Of a DNA stretch of 9,523 nt, positions 7,161 to 9,523 are shown one piece after another. Every line of letters begins with the position of its first letter. The stretch's first letter is position 1. The notes beneath the pieces were generated by a model, which did no database searches, was not told where the DNA came from, and saw only the letters and a program-made list of their open reading frames with translations. The translations under genes and the position numbers were made by a program. Source of the stretch: Emcibacteraceae bacterium (GTDB lineage Bacteria > Pseudomonadota > Alphaproteobacteria > Sphingomonadales > Emcibacteraceae); NCBI GenBank assembly GCA_016763335.1, contig JAESUD010000021.1, positions 1 to 9,523 of the forward strand. The letters run 5' to 3'.

Positions 7161-7754
7161 TTAGCCCCCTAAGGCATTAAGTGGCCCAACAATCGCTAAA
7201 AATTCACGGCGGGTTTTTTCGTCTTCGCGAAATGCACCGGCCATTCTGCTTGTCACCATTGACGCCCCCTGTATGTGAACACCTCTTGTGCTCATACATT
7301 CATGAGTTGCCTGTATGACCACACCAACACCAAGCGGTTCCAGAATATCCTGAATGCAGTCTGCTATTTGTGCCGTCATTTTTTCCTGTACCTGAAGCCG
7401 TTTTGCGTATGTTTCCACAACCCGTGCAAGCTTGCTTATACCAACCACTTTATTTCTTGGCAGATAACCAACATGAGCGCGGCCAATAATTGGTGCCATA
7501 TGATGTTCACAGTGACTTTCAAACGGAATATCACGCAGAACCACCATTTCATCATAGCCATTTACCTCTTCAAAGGTACGGCTAAGAAATTCACGCGGGT
7601 CTTGATCATACCCAATGTAAAACTCATCATAGGAGCTCACAACCCTTTTGGGAGTTTCAAGTAGACCTTCACGCGTGGGGTCTTCACCTGCATAGCGTAA
7701 AAGAGTACGGACAGCGTCCTCTGCTTCATCTCTGCTTGGTTTAATCAACGACAT
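7161..7754 (-). CDS. folE: GTP cyclohydrolase I FolE (type IA)
   Basis: FolE converts GTP to 7,8-dihydroneopterin triphosphate, the first step of folate (and related pterin or deazapurine) synthesis, in the cytoplasm. Using ATG at 7754 the protein is 197 residues. The zinc site is complete: SHCEHHMAP (C82, H85) and [19 protein letters not shown] (C153), with the same spacings as the known C-x2-H and distal Cys of the family. [14 protein letters not shown] (26-38) is the typical N-terminal motif. I chose 7754 because it has GGAAGG 9 bases upstream and lies one base after the apaG stop codon. An in-frame ATG at 7775 would only add seven residues overlapping apaG. Zinc dependence of the IA type is expected. 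It is the third gene of the metZ-apaG-folE-trkH run. Confidence 0.97.
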   Translation of the reverse strand: MSLIKPSRDEAEDAVRTLLRYAGEDPTREGLLETPKRVVSSYDEFYIGYDQDPREFLSRTFEEVNGYDEMVVLRDIPFESHCEHHMAPIIGRAHVGYLPRNKVVGISKLARVVETYAKRLQVQEKMTAQIADCIQDILEPLGVGVVIQATHECMSTRGVHIQGASMVTSRMAGAFREDEKTRREFLAIVGPLNALGG

Positions 7755-7755
7755 A

Positions 7756-8163
7756 TTAATGCACCTTCCTGTCATCTGTTGGAATATCTAGCGAGAATGC
7801 CGGTATTTCAACGTCAAAATAGTCGCCGTCTTTCACTTTCATTTTATAGCTTCCTGCCATAAAACCTGACGACGTTGATAGCGGCGCACCGCTGGTATAT
7901 TCAAAGGCCTCACCGGGTTCTAATACTGGCTGTTCGCCGACGACACCTTCGCCTTCAACCTCATGAGTTTGCCCGTTTCCATCAGTTATCACCCAGTGGC
8001 GTCGGCGCAACTGCACCGTTTCCTGACTGTTATTTTCAATCTGCACCTGATATCCCCACACATAATGGCTATCATCAGGCTCACTTTCCTGGTCCAGATA
8101 AAACGGTTCAACCGATACACCTATCTGGTTTGTAATAGATTTATATTTTATTTTATCGTCCAT
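7756..8163 (-). CDS. apaG: ApaG domain protein
   Basis: The protein is 135 residues from ATG at 8163, close to the 125-130 of most ApaG proteins. It shows the fibronectin-III-like ApaG pattern: an N-terminal strand (GVSVEPFYL), [20 protein letters not shown] (33-52), [12 protein letters not shown], the glycine motif [23 protein letters not shown] (70-92), and [24 protein letters not shown] near the end. The family was linked to Co2+/Mg2+ resistance and Ap4A metabolism in enterobacteria; its molecular role is not settled and nothing here resolves it. Starting at 8217 would overlap metZ by about 30 bases with residues unlike the family; 8163 has AAAGAG 7 bases upstream and leaves a 22-base gap. 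The stop lies one base before the folE start, implying translational coupling. metZ-apaG adjacency is common in alphaproteobacteria. Confidence 0.93.
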   Translation of the reverse strand: MDDKIKYKSITNQIGVSVEPFYLDQESEPDDSHYVWGYQVQIENNSQETVQLRRRHWVITDGNGQTHEVEGEGVVGEQPVLEPGEAFEYTSGAPLSTSSGFMAGSYKMKVKDGDYFDVEIPAFSLDIPTDDRKVH

Positions 8164-8185
8164 ATTCACACTCTTTAAAGCAGTT

Positions 8186-9400
8186 TTATAAACCGGCGAT
8201 CTTAGCCGCCCTTGCAAAATCTTCTATTAAATCATCGACATGTTCCAATCCAACGGAAAGACGAAGCATGCTCTCTGTTATACCCATCTCAAGACGTGCA
8301 CTTTCTTCCACGGATTTGTGGGTCGTGCTCGCCGGGTGGGTCATCAGACTTTTTGCATCACCGATATTATTGGATATATCCGTGACTTCCAACGCATTTA
8401 AAAATTTAAATGCTTGCGCGCGCCCTTCCGGGACAAAAACCGTCACTACTGAGCCGCCCGCTGTCATCTGTTTCATAGCCAGTTCATGTTGTTTAAAATC
8501 AGCACGACCAGGATAATTTACCGCTGTAAACACCCCAAGATCATGCAAAGCGTCCGCCACAATGGCGGCATTATCGCACATTTTTTCAACGCGTAAATTC
8601 ATCGTTTCCATGCCTTTAAGCATTACCCAGGCATTAAAAGGGCTCATATTCGGACCAGTATGACGAATATACGGTAAAATAGTATCTTCCATAATTTCTT
8701 CATTGCTCAATATACAGCCACCTAGACAGCGCCCCTGCCCGTCAATATGCTTCGTTGATGAATAAATAACAATATCGGCACCATATGCCATTGGTTTTTG
8801 CAGGAGTGGCGTCGCAAACACATTATCAACAACAAGCAATGCATCATTTTCATGGGTTAAGTCACACACCGCCTGAATATCAACAACATCAAGTGTTGGG
8901 TTTGCAGGTGATTCAAGAAATACCGCCGTGGTGTTTGACTGCATCGCCGCTTTCCATGCTTGATTATCCGCACCATCAACCAATGTTGATGTAACACCAA
9001 ATTTTGGCAGAATATCTTCAATAAATACACGGCACGATCCAAATAATGTTTTACTGGAAACCACATGATCACCGGCTTTTACAATTGATAGCATTGCCGA
9101 CGTCATGGCCGCCATACCAGTGGCAGTTGAACGGGCGGCTTGCGCCCCTTCAATCAAGGCCATTTTATCTTCAAACATCGCACAGGTTGGATTGCGCAAA
9201 CGCGAATAGGTATATCCTTCTTGGTCCCCTTCAAAACGAGCGGCAGCATCTTCTGCGCAGTCATAAGCATAACCGGATGTCATGAAAATGCTTTCACTGG
9301 TTTCGCCGAGTTCACTCCTGTAAGTGCCTCCGCGAACGAGTTGGGTTTCTAGTCGCCACTTATCCGTTATTTGTCTATTTTGTCCTGTGTCTCTTTTCAT
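8186..9400 (-). CDS. metZ: O-succinylhomoserine sulfhydrylase MetZ (PLP-dependent)
   Basis: MetZ makes homocysteine directly from O-succinylhomoserine and sulfide, the direct-sulfhydrylation branch of methionine synthesis, in the cytoplasm. The 404 residues are typical. It belongs to the Cys/Met metabolism PLP family: YTYSRLRNPT (63-72), the phosphate-binding TATGMAAM region (92-99), ESPANPTLDV (163-172), VVDNVFATP (190-198, D192 facing the pyridine nitrogen) and YSSTKHIDGQGRCLGG (213-228) with the Schiff-base lysine K217. The HIDGQGRCLGG form and the head WRLETQLVRGGTYRSELGETSE are characteristic of MetZ rather than MetB or MetC. Cystathionine gamma-synthase or O-acetylhomoserine sulfhydrylase activity is the main alternative. 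The ATG at 9400 has AAGG about 10 bases upstream. It appears to be the first gene of the four-gene operon. Confidence 0.95.
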   Translation of the reverse strand: MKRDTGQNRQITDKWRLETQLVRGGTYRSELGETSESIFMTSGYAYDCAEDAAARFEGDQEGYTYSRLRNPTCAMFEDKMALIEGAQAARSTATGMAAMTSAMLSIVKAGDHVVSSKTLFGSCRVFIEDILPKFGVTSTLVDGADNQAWKAAMQSNTTAVFLESPANPTLDVVDIQAVCDLTHENDALLVVDNVFATPLLQKPMAYGADIVIYSSTKHIDGQGRCLGGCILSNEEIMEDTILPYIRHTGPNMSPFNAWVMLKGMETMNLRVEKMCDNAAIVADALHDLGVFTAVNYPGRADFKQHELAMKQMTAGGSVVTVFVPEGRAQAFKFLNALEVTDISNNIGDAKSLMTHPASTTHKSVEESARLEMGITESMLRLSVGLEHVDDLIEDFARAAKIAGL

Positions 9401-9523
9401 TATCCTGTAACCTTAGTAAAAAACTGTATGTTTTTGATTATGATATAAAAATTATTATAATTCCACCTAAGAACGCTAATTACTACAGGATGCACCGCCA
9501 AGTACACAAAAAGTTGAACAAAA
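9401..9523 (-). promoter_or_regulatory. Upstream region of metZ, candidate promoter
   Basis: This 123-base AT-rich region reaches the window edge. On the minus strand a consensus TATAAT (9454-9459) would place a transcript start about 45 bases before metZ, but no good -35 sits at the usual distance. A weak AAAAAC/GTTTTT inverted repeat lies near 9419-9436. I looked for a SAM-II-type riboswitch, frequent before alphaproteobacterial methionine genes, and did not find its pattern. No coding sequence can be supported up to the right edge. Confidence 0.25.

Noticed and set aside
7275..7664. Plus-strand frame of 129 residues inside folE
   Set aside because: Antisense to folE with an intact zinc site; residue content (many Cys, His, Asn, Phe) is typical of a shadow frame.
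7755..7775. Upstream ATG for folE at 7775
   Set aside because: It would overlap apaG and adds seven residues not typical of the family; ATG at 7754 has a better placed ribosome site.
8164..8217. Upstream ATG for apaG at 8217
   Set aside because: It overlaps the end of metZ and the added 18 residues do not look like ApaG; 8163 gives the family length.
9401..9523. SAM-II-type riboswitch before metZ
   Set aside because: Such elements are common before methionine genes in this class, but I could not find the conserved pseudoknot pattern in the 122 bases available; it could lie beyond the edge.
9476..9523. Possible gene end on the minus strand (15 open codons to TAG at 9476), and a plus-strand ATG at 9490 open to the edge
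   Set aside because: Both are too short to distinguish from chance; the ATG has no ribosome site at usable spacing and neither translation resembles a known protein end.

Overview
The window looks like chromosomal housekeeping DNA from a fairly AT-rich alphaproteobacterium. The protein families, the neighbourhood leuA-mreB-mreC, and the pair metZ-apaG (O-succinylhomoserine sulfhydrylase beside ApaG) all fit that class. I cannot fix the order from sequence alone; lineages such as Kordiimonadales, Emcibacterales or Rhodospirillales are guesses. I see no mobile element, phage gene, CRISPR array, tRNA or rRNA.

Layout, left to right. Positions 1-1186 (minus strand) hold the start of mreC and the whole of mreB, the first genes of a cell-shape cluster that continues off the left edge. 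A 211-base AT-rich gap, probably holding the mreB promoter, separates them from leuA (2-isopropylmalate synthase, 1398-2942, minus). Upstream of leuA is a gap of about 350 bases, and this is the most interesting stretch of the window. It contains a short leucine-rich open frame (3088-3207), a chain of mutually exclusive hairpins around its stop codon, and a 9-base perfect complement (10 with one G-U pair) between the leader frame and the leuA start-codon region. There is no U-run, so I propose control of leuA translation by a leader peptide rather than classical terminator attenuation. An argE-type deacetylase (3290-4450, minus) follows.

A 156-base divergent gap then leads to the only plus-strand gene, a polyprenol-phosphate glycosyltransferase fused to a GtrA-type membrane domain (4607-5686). 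It converges, with only two bases between stop codons, on a four-gene minus-strand run read metZ, apaG, folE, trkH (9400 down to 5689) with gaps of 22, 1 and 23 bases. This is very likely one operon joining methionine synthesis, ApaG, GTP cyclohydrolase I and a potassium transporter subunit. The last 123 bases are the upstream region of metZ.

The genes belong to separate pathways: leucine, arginine and methionine synthesis, pterin or folate synthesis, potassium uptake, cell-wall growth and surface glycosylation. The only shared control I can argue from sequence is the local leucine-responsive leader in front of leuA.
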